Of a DNA stretch of 64,000 bases, positions 52,404-61,168 are shown one piece after another; position 1 is the first letter of the stretch; the number at the start of each line of letters is the position of its first letter. Location: the NCBI RefSeq assembly GCF_001570605.1, contig NZ_BBXG01000001.1, positions 1-64,000 of the forward strand. The letters run 5' to 3'. The translations under genes and the position numbers were made by a program. Origin of the DNA: Herbidospora cretacea (GTDB taxonomy: Bacteria > Actinomycetota > Actinomycetes > Streptosporangiales > Streptosporangiaceae). The notes beneath the pieces were generated by a model. The model saw only the letters and a list, made by a program, of their open reading frames with translations, did no database searches and was not told where the DNA came from.

Positions 52404-53735
52404 CCGGACCGTCGCCCGCAGGCCAGGGCCCGCGTCGTCGAGGACGATCGTGCCGCCGTGGGCCTCGACGACCTCACGGGCGATGGCCAGGCCCAGGCCC
52501 GTCCCGCCGTCGTCGCGGGCCCGCGCGCTGTCCAGGCGGGTGAAGCGGTCGAAGACCCGTTCCCGGTCCTCCTCGGGGATCCCCGGCCCGTCGTCGGTCA
52601 CGGTGATCACCGCCTGCGGGCCGGCCTTCCAGAGGCCCACGGCGACCTTGTCGTGGGCGTGCCGGACCGCGTTGTCGATCAGGTTGACCAGCACCCGGCC
52701 CAGGTCCATCTCCGCCCCGATCACGACCACCGCCTCGGCGGGGATGTCGGCGTCCAGGCCGTAGCGGGAGGCGGTCCGGGTCACCAGCCGGCCCAGCTCG
52801 ACCGGTTCGTGGCGCAGCGCCCGGCCCTCGTCGAGGCGCGCCAGCGCCAGCAGGTCCTCGGCCAGCTTCGACAGGCGCAGCGTGTCCTCCAGCACGCCCT
52901 CGGCCGTCTCGCGCCAGTCCTGGCCGTCGGGGTGGCTGAGCGCCACTTCGAGCTGGAGGCGCATGCTCGCCAGGGGGCTGCGCAGCTCGTGGGCGGCGTC
53001 GCTGACCAGGGCGCGCTGGCGGGCCCCGGCCTCGTCCAGGCGGGCCAGCATGTCGTTCAGCGTCATCGCCAGGGAGTGGACCTCGTCGTCGGCCTCGGGC
53101 ACCGGCAGCCGCCGCGACGCCGACGAGCCGGTGATCTCGGTCGCGCCGCGCCGCAGCGCGCCGATGGGGCTCAGGGTCTGCCCGATGATCATCCACGACG
53201 CCCCGGCGAGCAGCACCAGCAGCAGCGGGGTGCCCAGCAGCAGCACGTGGCCGGTCGCCTTCAGGGACCGTTCGACCTCGCTGAAGGAGCGGGCCGCCAG
53301 CACCGTCACGCCGTTGTCCGCGCTCATCACGGTGACCCGCAGCACGGCGGGGATCCCGTAGGGCCGCCCGTCGAGGAACTGGGGCTTCCCTGACTCGACC
53401 GCGCTCCTCCTCGGCGCGGCGGGCAGCAGCGGGACCGTGCGATCGGTGGACGGCGTCGCCGAGGTGATCCGCCCGTTCCTGTCGATGACCTGCACGATCG
53501 TCGCCTTCGTCGGCACGATCTCCCCGTCGAGCCGCCCGGCGTCGGACAGCGCCACGATCTCCCGGGCCCGCGAGGTCACCTCGTCGTCGATCGTGGTGAT
53601 CAGCGACCGGCCCAGGACGTTCACGAACACCCACGCCGCCGCGCCCAGCCCGACGGCGAGCGCGGCGGTGGCCATCAGGGTCAACCGGACCCGCAGGCTG
53701 CGCCGCCGCCACCACCGGAACGGGTTAACCGCCAT
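52392..53735 (-). CDS. OmpR-type sensor histidine kinase
   Basis: 447 residues. First membrane segment about 15-40, extracellular domain to about 145, second segment about 155-175, HAMP, HisKA (DAAHELRSPLASMRLQLE) and ATPase domain (NLIDNAVRHAHDKV, GTGLGLAIAREVVEAHGG). It pairs with the response regulator whose gene overlaps its start by 11 bp. The pair resembles the MprAB/CseBC envelope-stress type. Confidence 0.92.
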   Translation of the reverse strand: MAVNPFRWWRRRSLRVRLTLMATAALAVGLGAAAWVFVNVLGRSLITTIDDEVTSRAREIVALSDAGRLDGEIVPTKATIVQVIDRNGRITSATPSTDRTVPLLPAAPRRSAVESGKPQFLDGRPYGIPAVLRVTVMSADNGVTVLAARSFSEVERSLKATGHVLLLGTPLLLVLLAGASWMIIGQTLSPIGALRRGATEITGSSASRRLPVPEADDEVHSLAMTLNDMLARLDEAGARQRALVSDAAHELRSPLASMRLQLEVALSHPDGQDWRETAEGVLEDTLRLSKLAEDLLALARLDEGRALRHEPVELGRLVTRTASRYGLDADIPAEAVVVIGAEMDLGRVLVNLIDNAVRHAHDKVAVGLWKAGPQAVITVTDDGPGIPEEDRERVFDRFTRLDSARARDDGGTGLGLAIAREVVEAHGGTIVLDDAGPGLRATVRLPV

Positions 53736-54399
53736 CGCTGGCCAGCCGGTATCCCGCGCCCCGGACCGTCTGCACGGCCCCCCGGCCGAAGGGCGCGTCG
53801 ATCTTGCGGCGCAGGTAGCCCACGTAGACCTCGACCACGTTGGGGTCGGTGTCGTAGGTGTCCCAGACGTGTTCCAGGATCTCGGCCTTGGAGACCACCT
53901 CGTCCGGATGGCGCAGCAGGAACTCCAGCAGCGCGAACTCGCGGGGGGTCAGGTCGACCGTCTTCTCGCCGCGCCGCACCAGCCGCCGCGCCGGGTCGAG
54001 GGTCAGGTCGCCGGCCCGCAGCACCGAGGGCCGCCGTCCGCCGCCGCGCCGCAGCAGCGCCCGGAGCCGGGCGACCAGGACGACGTAGGAGAACGGCTTG
54101 GTGAGGTAGTCGTCGGCCCCCAGGTCGAGGCCGTCGGCCATGTCGTACTCGCCGTCCTTGGCCGACAGCATCAGGACCGGCACCCAGTTCTCCGCCTCCC
54201 GCAGGCGCTTGCAAACGTTGTAGCCCGACAGGCGGGGCAGCATGATGTCGAGCACGACGATGTCGTACTCCCCGGTCGAGGCCAGGTGGAGGCCCTCTTC
54301 GCCGTCGTGGGCCAGGTCCACGGCGAAACCCTCGGCGCGCAGGCCCCGCTGCAGGGCCGCCGCCATCCTTCGTTCGTCCTCCACCACCAGAACGCGCAT
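53725..54399 (-). CDS. OmpR/PhoB-family response regulator
   Basis: 224 residues from ATG 54399. Receiver starts MRVLVVEDERRMAAALQRGL, phospho-acceptor in VVLDIMLPRLSG, Lys in DYLTKPFSY. The winged-helix output carries LTPREFALLEFLLRHP and VEVYVGYLRRKID, followed by VRGAGYRL. It leads a two-gene operon with the kinase and is divergent from the LolA-like/ABC operon, which it probably regulates. Confidence 0.95.
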   Translation of the reverse strand: MRVLVVEDERRMAAALQRGLRAEGFAVDLAHDGEEGLHLASTGEYDIVVLDIMLPRLSGYNVCKRLREAENWVPVLMLSAKDGEYDMADGLDLGADDYLTKPFSYVVLVARLRALLRRGGGRRPSVLRAGDLTLDPARRLVRRGEKTVDLTPREFALLEFLLRHPDEVVSKAEILEHVWDTYDTDPNVVEVYVGYLRRKIDAPFGRGAVQTVRGAGYRLASDGG

Positions 54400-54519
54400 T
54401 TCCCCATTTTGCGGGTTGTGGGCTGTGACGTGGCTGAGAGGAGTCTCAGCAGGTCTCAGCCTCGCCTCAGGGCCGGTTGCGCATGGTGGGTGCACGTCCA
54501 TCAGATTGGAGTGCATGAG

Positions 54520-55572
54520 ATGTCCACGAGAGCACGCGCCGTGAGGTGGGGGGTCCCGGCCGCCGCGATCCTGGCCGTGGCGGGCGCCATCGGGGCGGGC
54601 CCCGTCATCGCGGCGGTCCAGGGGGACCCGCAGCTGCCGGAGCTGACCGCCGACCAGCTGCTCACCGAGGTCGCCACCCGGTGGGGCGGGGCGGGCGCCG
54701 CGCCGCCGATGTCCGGCACGATCGTCGAGACCGCCTCCCTCGGCATCCCCGGCCTCCCGGCCGTGCCGGGCGGCACCAGCCCGCTGGCGCTGCTGTCGGG
54801 GTCCCACGAGCTCAAGGTCTGGTACGGCTCCGCCGACCAGTTCCGCCTGGCGATCCCCGGGACCATGAGTGAGCAGAACCTGATCCACAACAAGGGCGAG
54901 ACCTGGTGGTGGGACAGCGCCGCCAACACCGCCACGAAGATCAAACTCCCGGCCGAGGCGACGGCCCCCGCCCCCGCGCCCCTCCCGACCGCCGTGACCC
55001 CGCCCGACGCGGCCCGCATGGCCCTGGCCATGGCCGAGTCCGACACGGCCGTCAGCGTGGGCAACGACGCCACGGTGGCCGGGCGGGCGGCGTACGAGCT
55101 GGTCCTGGCGCCGAAGGCGGCGGAGTCGCTGGTCCGGGACGTGCGGCTGGCCGTCGACGGCGAGACGCTGGTGCCGCTGCGGGTCCAGATCTACGCCAAG
55201 GGCGCCGCCGAACCGGCCTTCGAGGTCGGCTTCGACTCCATCACCTTCGCCAGGCCCGCGCCGGAGAACTTCACCTTCACCCCGCCCGCCGGGGCGACCG
55301 TCACGGAAGGCGACCTGCCCGCGCTCACCCGGCAGCGCCCCCAGATGCCCGCCGGCGGCGACCCCGCCGTCACGGGCAAGGGCTGGACCTCGGTCGTCAC
55401 GCTGCCCTTCGACGCGGCCAAGCTCAAGGACAACCCGATCCTGGCCGGGGCCAAGCAGGTCGAGGGCGGCAGGGTGATCACCACCAAGCTGGTCTCCGCC
55501 CTCATCACCGACGACGGCCGCCTCCTGGTCGGCGCGGTCACCCCCGAGACCCTGGAGAAGGCCGCCGGATGA
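54520..55572 (+). CDS. Secreted LolA/MucB-like protein
   Basis: 350 residues from ATG 54520 (GGAG 8 bases upstream). Signal peptide and transmembrane-like stretch GVPAAAILAVAGAIGAGPVI. The mature part, with ETWWWDSAANTATKI, GRAAYELVLAP and PAPENFTFTPPAGATV, matches the LolA-like fold of actinobacterial DUF2092-type proteins that bind lipids outside the membrane. First gene of a three-gene operon with an ABC exporter; start and stop codons overlap (ATGA). Divergent from the OmpR-type pair, so likely part of an envelope-stress response. Confidence 0.8.
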   Translation: MSTRARAVRWGVPAAAILAVAGAIGAGPVIAAVQGDPQLPELTADQLLTEVATRWGGAGAAPPMSGTIVETASLGIPGLPAVPGGTSPLALLSGSHELKVWYGSADQFRLAIPGTMSEQNLIHNKGETWWWDSAANTATKIKLPAEATAPAPAPLPTAVTPPDAARMALAMAESDTAVSVGNDATVAGRAAYELVLAPKAAESLVRDVRLAVDGETLVPLRVQIYAKGAAEPAFEVGFDSITFARPAPENFTFTPPAGATVTEGDLPALTRQRPQMPAGGDPAVTGKGWTSVVTLPFDAAKLKDNPILAGAKQVEGGRVITTKLVSALITDDGRLLVGAVTPETLEKAAG

Positions 55573-56492
55573 ACGCTCCCGCGATAGCCACGCGGGGCCT
55601 GACGAAACGCTTCCCGGGAGGTCAGGTCGCCGTCGACGGCGTCGACCTGGCCGTCCCCGGCGGTTCCGTGTACGGCTTCCTCGGCCCCAACGGATCAGGC
55701 AAGACCACCACGATCCGCATGCTGCTCGGCCTGGTCACCCCGACCGAGGGCACGAGCACCCTGTTCGGCGGCCCCGCCCGCGCCGCCCTGACGAGGGTGG
55801 GCGCACTGGTCGAGGGCCCGGCCTTCTACCCCTGGCTGACCGGCGCCGCCAACCTCCACCGGCTCGACGCCGCCAACCCGGTCGCCGACCCGTCCTCGGC
55901 GAAGCGGCGCGTGGCGGAGTCGCTCGACCGGGTGGGCCTCACGGCGGCGGCCGGCAAACGCTACAAGGCCTACTCACTGGGCATGCGCCAGCGCCTGGCC
56001 ATCGCCGGCACCCTGCTGAGCCGCCGCGACCTGCTGATCCTCGATGAGCCGACCAACGGCCTCGACCCCCAGGGCACCCGCGAGGTCCGCGGCCTGATCA
56101 AGGACGTCGCCGCCGGCGGCACGACCGTGTTCGTGTCCTCCCATTTGCTGGCCGAGGTCGAGCAGATGTGCACCCACATCGGCGTGATGCGCACCGGCCG
56201 CCTGGTCGCCCAGGGCTCTCTGGGGGAGCTGAGGTCGGGTTCGTCCCCCCGCGTCGAGGTGGAGACCTCTGACGTGACGGCCGCAGCGTCGGCGCTGACC
56301 GGCCTCGGGCTGGAGAACGTGGCCTCCGCGCCGGGCCGCGTCGGCGCGGAGATCGGCACGCTGGCCCCCGAACACGTCAGCGACCTGCTGTTCAAGGCGG
56401 GGGTGTCGATCCGCGGCTTCCAGGTGATCAGGCCCAGCCTGGAGGACGTCTTCGTCGGCCTGACGGGGGAGGGCTTCGATGTCGACTCATGA
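55569..56492 (+). CDS. ABC transporter ATP-binding protein (ABC-2 exporter type)
   Basis: 307 residues from ATG 55569. Walker A GPNGSGKTT, signature YSLGMRQRLAIAGTLL, Walker B LLILDEPTNGLD and H-loop SSHLLAEVEQM. The length and lack of the MalK C-terminal OB domain indicate an exporter ATPase of the bacitracin/daunorubicin type. It overlaps the LolA-like gene by 4 bp and the permease gene by 14 bp. Likely partner is that permease; the substrate may be a lipid or an antimicrobial. Confidence 0.93.
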   Translation: MNAPAIATRGLTKRFPGGQVAVDGVDLAVPGGSVYGFLGPNGSGKTTTIRMLLGLVTPTEGTSTLFGGPARAALTRVGALVEGPAFYPWLTGAANLHRLDAANPVADPSSAKRRVAESLDRVGLTAAAGKRYKAYSLGMRQRLAIAGTLLSRRDLLILDEPTNGLDPQGTREVRGLIKDVAAGGTTVFVSSHLLAEVEQMCTHIGVMRTGRLVAQGSLGELRSGSSPRVEVETSDVTAAASALTGLGLENVASAPGRVGAEIGTLAPEHVSDLLFKAGVSIRGFQVIRPSLEDVFVGLTGEGFDVDS

Positions 56493-57609
56493 ACAGACGT
56501 TCGCCACGCCACCGAACGTGGAGGACAGCCCGCCGACCGGTCCACGTGGCAGGCCGGCCACCGAAGCGGGGTCAGAAAGGGTCTCGGGCGAAAGGGCCCT
56601 GGTCCCGGCAGGAAGCTCGGTAAGGGGTACCGGGGCGTCGGAGGGCGAGACGGGCCCGGGGGAGGTGGTTCCGGTTCCGACCGGAGACCTCGCGATGTCC
56701 GATGCGGGGGTGCCGGGCCACGAAACGGTGTCCGGCGAAATGCCGGCCGGGGGGCCGGGAAGCGGCATGGCGAGGTCCGGTGCGGGGGCCCGGGCGGCGG
56801 CGTGGGGGGCGACGCTTCGGCTGCTGCGGTCCGAGCTGGGGCTGATCTTCCGGAGGCCGCGTACCGTGGCGATGCTCACGGTCGTGGCGGTGGTGCCGGT
56901 GCTCTGTGGGGTCGCCATCCGGCTCGTGGGGGGTGACGGTGAGGCGATCATGGCGCAGGTGGCCGGGAACGGGCTGGCGCTCGGCTATGTCGCGTTCTCG
57001 GTCATGGTGCCGCTGATCCTGCCGCTGGTCGTCGCGGTCGTGGCGGGGGACGCCCTCGCGGGGGAGGCCGGGCTCGGGACGCTGCGCTACCTGCTCACCG
57101 CGCCGGCCGGGCGCACCCGGCTGCTGGGGGTGAAGTTCACCGGGATGGCCCTCTTCGCGCTGGCCACCTCGCTCGTCGTCGTGGTCTCCGCGCTGGTCAC
57201 CGGGCTGCTGCTGTTCCCGGTCGGGCCGGTGACCCTGCTCTCCGGGACGACCGTGCCGCTGCTCGACGGGCTGCTCAGGATCGGCCTGATCGCGCTCTAC
57301 GTCACGCTCGGCATGGTCGCGCTCGGCACGCTCGCCCTGGCGGTGTCGGCGTTCACCGACACCGCCATCGGGGCGATCGTCGCGTCGATCGTGGTGATCC
57401 TGGTCAGCCAGGTCCTGGCGCTCGTGCCGCAGCTCGACGCCGTCTCGCCCTTCCTGCTGCCCACGTGGTTCCAGCGGTTCGACGGGGCGCTCCGCGAACC
57501 GCTGGCCACGGGGGACATGGGTCAGGGGGTGCTGGCCTTCGCCGCGTACATCGCGATCTTCGGGTCGATCGCGTGGGCGCGGTTCACCTCCAAGGACGTC
57601 ACCGCTTAG
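56479..57609 (+). CDS. ABC-2 type permease with a long disordered N-terminus
   Basis: 376 residues. The first 110 residues are Gly/Pro/Ser/Glu-rich and of low complexity, without membrane segments; six membrane segments follow from about residue 130 to the end (LGLIFRRPRTVAMLTVVAVV; IAIVSVM-type helices). The core is a usual ABC-2 permease with GDALAGEAGLGTLRYLLTAP, the coupling region. The extra N-terminus is unusual; a later start such as ATG 56767 (MARSGAGARAAAW) would remove it. Third gene of the LolA-like/ABC operon. Confidence 0.85.
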   Translation: MSTHEQTFATPPNVEDSPPTGPRGRPATEAGSERVSGERALVPAGSSVRGTGASEGETGPGEVVPVPTGDLAMSDAGVPGHETVSGEMPAGGPGSGMARSGAGARAAAWGATLRLLRSELGLIFRRPRTVAMLTVVAVVPVLCGVAIRLVGGDGEAIMAQVAGNGLALGYVAFSVMVPLILPLVVAVVAGDALAGEAGLGTLRYLLTAPAGRTRLLGVKFTGMALFALATSLVVVVSALVTGLLLFPVGPVTLLSGTTVPLLDGLLRIGLIALYVTLGMVALGTLALAVSAFTDTAIGAIVASIVVILVSQVLALVPQLDAVSPFLLPTWFQRFDGALREPLATGDMGQGVLAFAAYIAIFGSIAWARFTSKDVTA

Positions 57610-58346
57610 GCGGCAGGCTTGCGGCGCAGGGCCGCGATGGCGACGCCCACCCCGGCGAGGCCGACGACGACGCCGATCCCGCCGATGAGGCGGGCGGTGC
57701 CGTCGGCGCCGCCGGAGGCGTCGTCGTGGGCGGCGGCCACGGGGGAGGCGGCCACGGCCGGGGCGGTCGCCGGGGCGGAGGCGGCCGGGCTGGCGGCGGC
57801 GTGGTGGTCGTCACCCTCGGCCGGGGTCAGCTTCAGGGTGGGGACGGGGTGTTCGGCCTCGCCGCCGTCGGTCTTCGGCTCGTCCTTCCACTCGACGACC
57901 TCGCCGCTGCTGTAGGTCTGCTTGGTCGGGAAGTAGAGGTGGTCGGTCGTGGTGGGCAGGCCGCCGAGGGAGACCTCGAACTCCTGGAACTCGCCCGGCT
58001 TCACCTCGCCGCCCGACCAGGTGATCTTGGTGACGGCCTCGGTGATCTCGCCGTACTGGGACTGGACCGGGGTGGGCAGCTTGCCCTCGGTGACCTCGGC
58101 CTTCCAGCCGGGGACGGGCTTGACCGAGACGAACGGCAGCGGGGCGTCGACCGGGAAGGTGACCTCGATCTTGGTGGTCGAGGCGTCGTCGCGCTCGTTG
58201 GGGACGCGGAAGGCGACCTTGCTGAAGCTGCCCTGCGCCACGGAACCGGGCTGGATGGTGACGTGGGCCAGGGCGGGGAGGGCGAAGCCGAGCGTGAGGG
58301 CGGTCGCGGTCGCGGTGATCGTGAGGGCGCGGCGGATGATGGACAT
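57606..58346 (-). CDS. YcnI-type (DUF1775) copper-binding protein
   Basis: 246 residues from ATG 58346. The signal peptide MSIIRRALTITATATALTLG ends at ALA, so the mature protein begins with His (HVTIQPG), the copper-coordinating N-terminal His known for YcnI. Conserved VPNERDDASTTKIEV, W in VPGWKAEV and WKDEPKTDGG follow. An Ala/Pro-rich linker and one C-terminal membrane segment (GIGVVVGLAGVGVAIAAL) anchor it. YcnI proteins act as extracellular copper chaperones. Upstream in the same direction is a four-helix membrane protein. Convergent overlap of 4 bp with the permease gene. Confidence 0.9.
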   Translation of the reverse strand: MSIIRRALTITATATALTLGFALPALAHVTIQPGSVAQGSFSKVAFRVPNERDDASTTKIEVTFPVDAPLPFVSVKPVPGWKAEVTEGKLPTPVQSQYGEITEAVTKITWSGGEVKPGEFQEFEVSLGGLPTTTDHLYFPTKQTYSSGEVVEWKDEPKTDGGEAEHPVPTLKLTPAEGDDHHAAASPAASAPATAPAVAASPVAAAHDDASGGADGTARLIGGIGVVVGLAGVGVAIAALRRKPAA

Positions 58347-58390
58347 GACGAAGACTCCACTGGTCTCGCGGAAGGGAAGAGGGGACGGGT

Positions 58391-59050
58391 CTACAGCCCG
58401 GCCAGTGGAGGGCCTCGCCTGATGACGGCGTGCCGGAGGGGGCGTACAGAGGAGAAGGGGACGGCGGTCGCGCGGACCCGCACCTGACGCGGCAGCGCCG
58501 GAACCCGCGGCGCGGCGAGCACCCGCCAGGCGCCCACACCGAGCCGCCGCAGCACCGCCCACAGGGCGGCCTCGCCCCGGGCGAGCCACCAGGCGGCCAC
58601 CAGCGAGGCGGTCAGGTGGGCCAGGATCATCCCGACCGACACCCCGAGCCCGCCGTGCCCGTGGTCGGGATCGATCAGCACCCGCGCGGTCTGCCCTTCG
58701 GTGAAGAGCTCGTGCAGCAGGGCCTGCATCCCGACCAGCAGCCCGGCGATCACGCCATGAGACCGCTCCCGGCCCGCCAGCGCGCAGGCCCCGGCGAACA
58801 CCCCGGCCATCCCGAGACCGAGCGCGCCGAGCGCGGGCCCGTCACCCCCGCCGGCCTGGTGGCCGACAGCGGCGAGCGCGACACAGACGGCGGCGAAGGC
58901 GGCGGACCGGGCCAGCCGCAACCCGGGCCCGGCGGAGCGGCTCCGGCCGCGATCGTTCGTGATCGGGGGCCGGCCGACTCGTGGGCGATGGCCACGATCG
59001 TCCGCATGCGTCACCGGCGTGACGGCGGTGATCGGATGGCTCTTCGGCAT
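58391..59050 (-). CDS. Hypothetical four-helix membrane protein upstream of ycnI
   Basis: 219 residues from ATG 59050; a GAGAAG nine bases upstream favours it over ATG 59059. Four membrane segments (about 45-65, 75-95, 100-125, 145-170) carry His and Met residues (VGHQAGGG, GMQALLHELF, MILAHLTASL), which would suit metal handling. The family is not recognised. It is 44 bp upstream of ycnI, so the two are probably one operon, and copper transport or sensing is an inference from this. Confidence 0.65.
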   Translation of the reverse strand: MPKSHPITAVTPVTHADDRGHRPRVGRPPITNDRGRSRSAGPGLRLARSAAFAAVCVALAAVGHQAGGGDGPALGALGLGMAGVFAGACALAGRERSHGVIAGLLVGMQALLHELFTEGQTARVLIDPDHGHGGLGVSVGMILAHLTASLVAAWWLARGEAALWAVLRRLGVGAWRVLAAPRVPALPRQVRVRATAVPFSSVRPLRHAVIRRGPPLAGL

Positions 59051-59185
59051 GGCGGCCACATCTTCTCACGCTTTCACGCGGTGTCACCCTCACGCCCGAA
59101 TCGATCCCGTCAGGAGCAGTGCGATATTTCGGTTTTTGTCGCTAATGTGGCCGCGCGAACCAAGAACGTTTTCGAGGTGGGTGAC

Positions 59186-59659
59186 ATGCGGCACTTCTTC
59201 GGGCTGCTGGTCGGGATCGTCGTCGCCGCCGCGCTGCTGTTCGGCGGGGGGTGGGCCTCGCGGGAGTCGCTGCGGGGATCCGTCAGCGACGTCGACCCCA
59301 TCCGGGACAACCGCATGCTGATCGCGCTGGGGATCATGGCCGTCGTCGGTCTCCTCCTCGGGCTGGTGATCGCCGGCCGGATCTCGCCGCTCGCCACGTT
59401 CGTGCCGTCGATGGTGCTGCTGGCCTGGACGGTCGTGTACGCCATCGACGTCTCCCGCGCCACCAGCCTGGCCCCCACCGGCGCCTCCCTCCAGAAGGAG
59501 ATCGCCGAGGCCGGCCAGGGGATGCTCGCGCTGCTGTCCTCCGGGGTCTACGGCCTGGTGGGGATCGCCCTGTTCGTGCCGGTGCTCATGCCGTCACGGT
59601 GGGCGGGTCCGCATCGGGAGTACGACGAGGAGTACGAGGAGCAGCCGGAGTACTACTGA
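59186..59659 (+). CDS. Small membrane protein with acidic tail
   Basis: 157 residues from ATG 59186, preceded by GAGGTGG. Four membrane segments (LLVGIVVAAALLFGGGW; MLIALGIMAVVGLLLGLVIA; TFVPSMVLLAWTVVYAI; GVYGLVGIALFVPVLMP) and an acidic C-terminus EYDEEYEEQPEYY. No family recognised. It overlaps the convergent ABC ATPase gene by 74 bp, longer than most in the window. Confidence 0.75.
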   Translation: MRHFFGLLVGIVVAAALLFGGGWASRESLRGSVSDVDPIRDNRMLIALGIMAVVGLLLGLVIAGRISPLATFVPSMVLLAWTVVYAIDVSRATSLAPTGASLQKEIAEAGQGMLALLSSGVYGLVGIALFVPVLMPSRWAGPHREYDEEYEEQPEYY

Positions 59660-60389
59660 GGTAGAGGTGGGCCACCACGTCCTCGATCGACTCCTGGCCG
59701 GGGACCAGCGCCCGCAGCTCCGCCACGCTCCCGTCGAAGGCCAGCCGGCCGTGGTCGATCAGCAGCACCCTCCGGCAGAGCCGTTCGATGTCGCCCAGGT
59801 CGTGGGTGGTCAGCAGCACCGTCGTGCCGCGTTCGGCGTTCAGCCGGGCCAGGAACGACCGGACCTCCGCCTTGGCCACCACATCGAGCCCGATCGTCGG
59901 CTCGTCGAGGACCAGCACCTCGGGGTCGTGCAGCAGCGCGGCGGTGATGTCGCCGCGCATCCGCTGGCCCAGGCTGAGCTGCCGGACCGGCGTCCGCAGG
60001 AACGGGGCCAGCTCCAGCACCTCGGTCAGTTCGGCGAGCCGCTGCCGGAACCGGTTCCGATCTACTTTGTAAAGGAGCCGGACCAGTTCAAAGCTGTCCC
60101 GCAGCGGCAGGTCCCACCAGAGCGTCGTCCGCTGGCCGAAGACCACCCCGATCCGCCGCGCCAGCGCCTTGCGCTGCCTCGTCGGGTCGAGCCCGGCGAC
60201 CAGGGCCCGGCCGTGGGTGGGCGTGAGGATGCCCGTGAGCATCTTGATCGTGGTCGACTTCCCGGCGCCGTTGGGGCCCAGGCAGCCGACGAACTCCCCG
60301 GCCCCGACCCGGAAGGATAGGTCGCGGACGGCCGGGACGAGCGTGCCGCGCACCTTGAAGTCGCGGCCCAGCGAGATGGTCTCGATCAT
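59586..60389 (-). CDS. ABC-2 exporter ATP-binding protein
   Basis: 267 residues from ATG 60389, which overlaps the stop of the permease gene by one base (TGATG). Walker A GPNGAGKST, Q-loop in VVFGQRTTLWWD, signature LSLGQRMRGDITAALL and Walker B VLVLDEPTIGLD, H-loop TTHDLGDIE. The sequence GQRTTLWWDLP is typical of the ABC-2 group with DUF990-like permeases. It works with the two permeases encoded just upstream. Confidence 0.93.
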   Translation of the reverse strand: MIETISLGRDFKVRGTLVPAVRDLSFRVGAGEFVGCLGPNGAGKSTTIKMLTGILTPTHGRALVAGLDPTRQRKALARRIGVVFGQRTTLWWDLPLRDSFELVRLLYKVDRNRFRQRLAELTEVLELAPFLRTPVRQLSLGQRMRGDITAALLHDPEVLVLDEPTIGLDVVAKAEVRSFLARLNAERGTTVLLTTHDLGDIERLCRRVLLIDHGRLAFDGSVAELRALVPGQESIEDVVAHLYLSSTPAAPRTPRRTPDADPPTVTA

Positions 60390-61168
60390 CAGCTTCCCGT
60401 CGATCGGTAGCGGCGGATGCCCGCCCGCCAGGCCAGCGCGGCGCAGCCCGCCAGCAGCAGGGCGGCCAGGGGCGCGGCGAAGCGGAACCAGGCCGGCAGG
60501 CCGAGGGGGTCGGGCCGGTCCAGGACGTACAGGGCGGGCTGCCAGTTGACGAAGGCCAGCGGGACGATGAAGGTCACCGCGCGGACGAGCTGATCGCCGT
60601 AGACCGACAGGGGATACTGCGTCAGCGTGACCCCGCCGTAGGTGAAGGCGTTGGCGATCTCGGGGGCGTCGACCAGGAGGAACTGGAGCGCGGCCCCGAG
60701 CGTGAACACCGCCGTGAAGATCACCACGCCGGTGAGGATCATCAGCGGCACCATCCACGCCCGCGACCACGGCACGACCGGCAGCGCCAGGCTGAGCACG
60801 ATCACCGCCTGGGCCAGCCGGCCGATCCGGTGGGCGCCGAAGCCGTCGGCGGCCATCTGGACGAACGGGGAGACCGGCCGGATCAGCATGGTGTCGAAGG
60901 TCCCGGCCTTGATGTGCTGGCTGAGGCGTTCGATGTTGCCGAAAAGCGTGTCGGCGACGGCGAAGGCGACGCCGCCGGTGCCGTACAGGAACATGACCTC
61001 GCGGAGCGAGAAGCCGCCCAGGGTGGTGACGTGGAGGAAGACGATGCCGATGGCGACGGCGTCGAGGGCGTTGATCGCGAACGAGCTGACGATCGAGACG
61101 GCGAACGAGGTCCGGTATTGGGCGGAGGCGCGGGCCCACGTCCAGGCCAGCAGCAGGTAGCTACCCAC
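60389..61168 (-). CDS. ABC-2 exporter permease subunit
   Basis: 259 residues from GTG 61168; six membrane segments. Conserved features include GNIERLSQHIKAGTFDTMLI and RPVSPFVQ, the cytoplasmic coupling region of DUF990/ABC-2 family permeases. It overlaps the upstream permease gene by 8 bp and the downstream ATPase by 1 bp. A heterodimeric exporter (two permeases, one ATPase) is likely. Confidence 0.88.
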   Translation of the reverse strand: MGSYLLLAWTWARASAQYRTSFAVSIVSSFAINALDAVAIGIVFLHVTTLGGFSLREVMFLYGTGGVAFAVADTLFGNIERLSQHIKAGTFDTMLIRPVSPFVQMAADGFGAHRIGRLAQAVIVLSLALPVVPWSRAWMVPLMILTGVVIFTAVFTLGAALQFLLVDAPEIANAFTYGGVTLTQYPLSVYGDQLVRAVTFIVPLAFVNWQPALYVLDRPDPLGLPAWFRFAAPLAALLLAGCAALAWRAGIRRYRSTGS

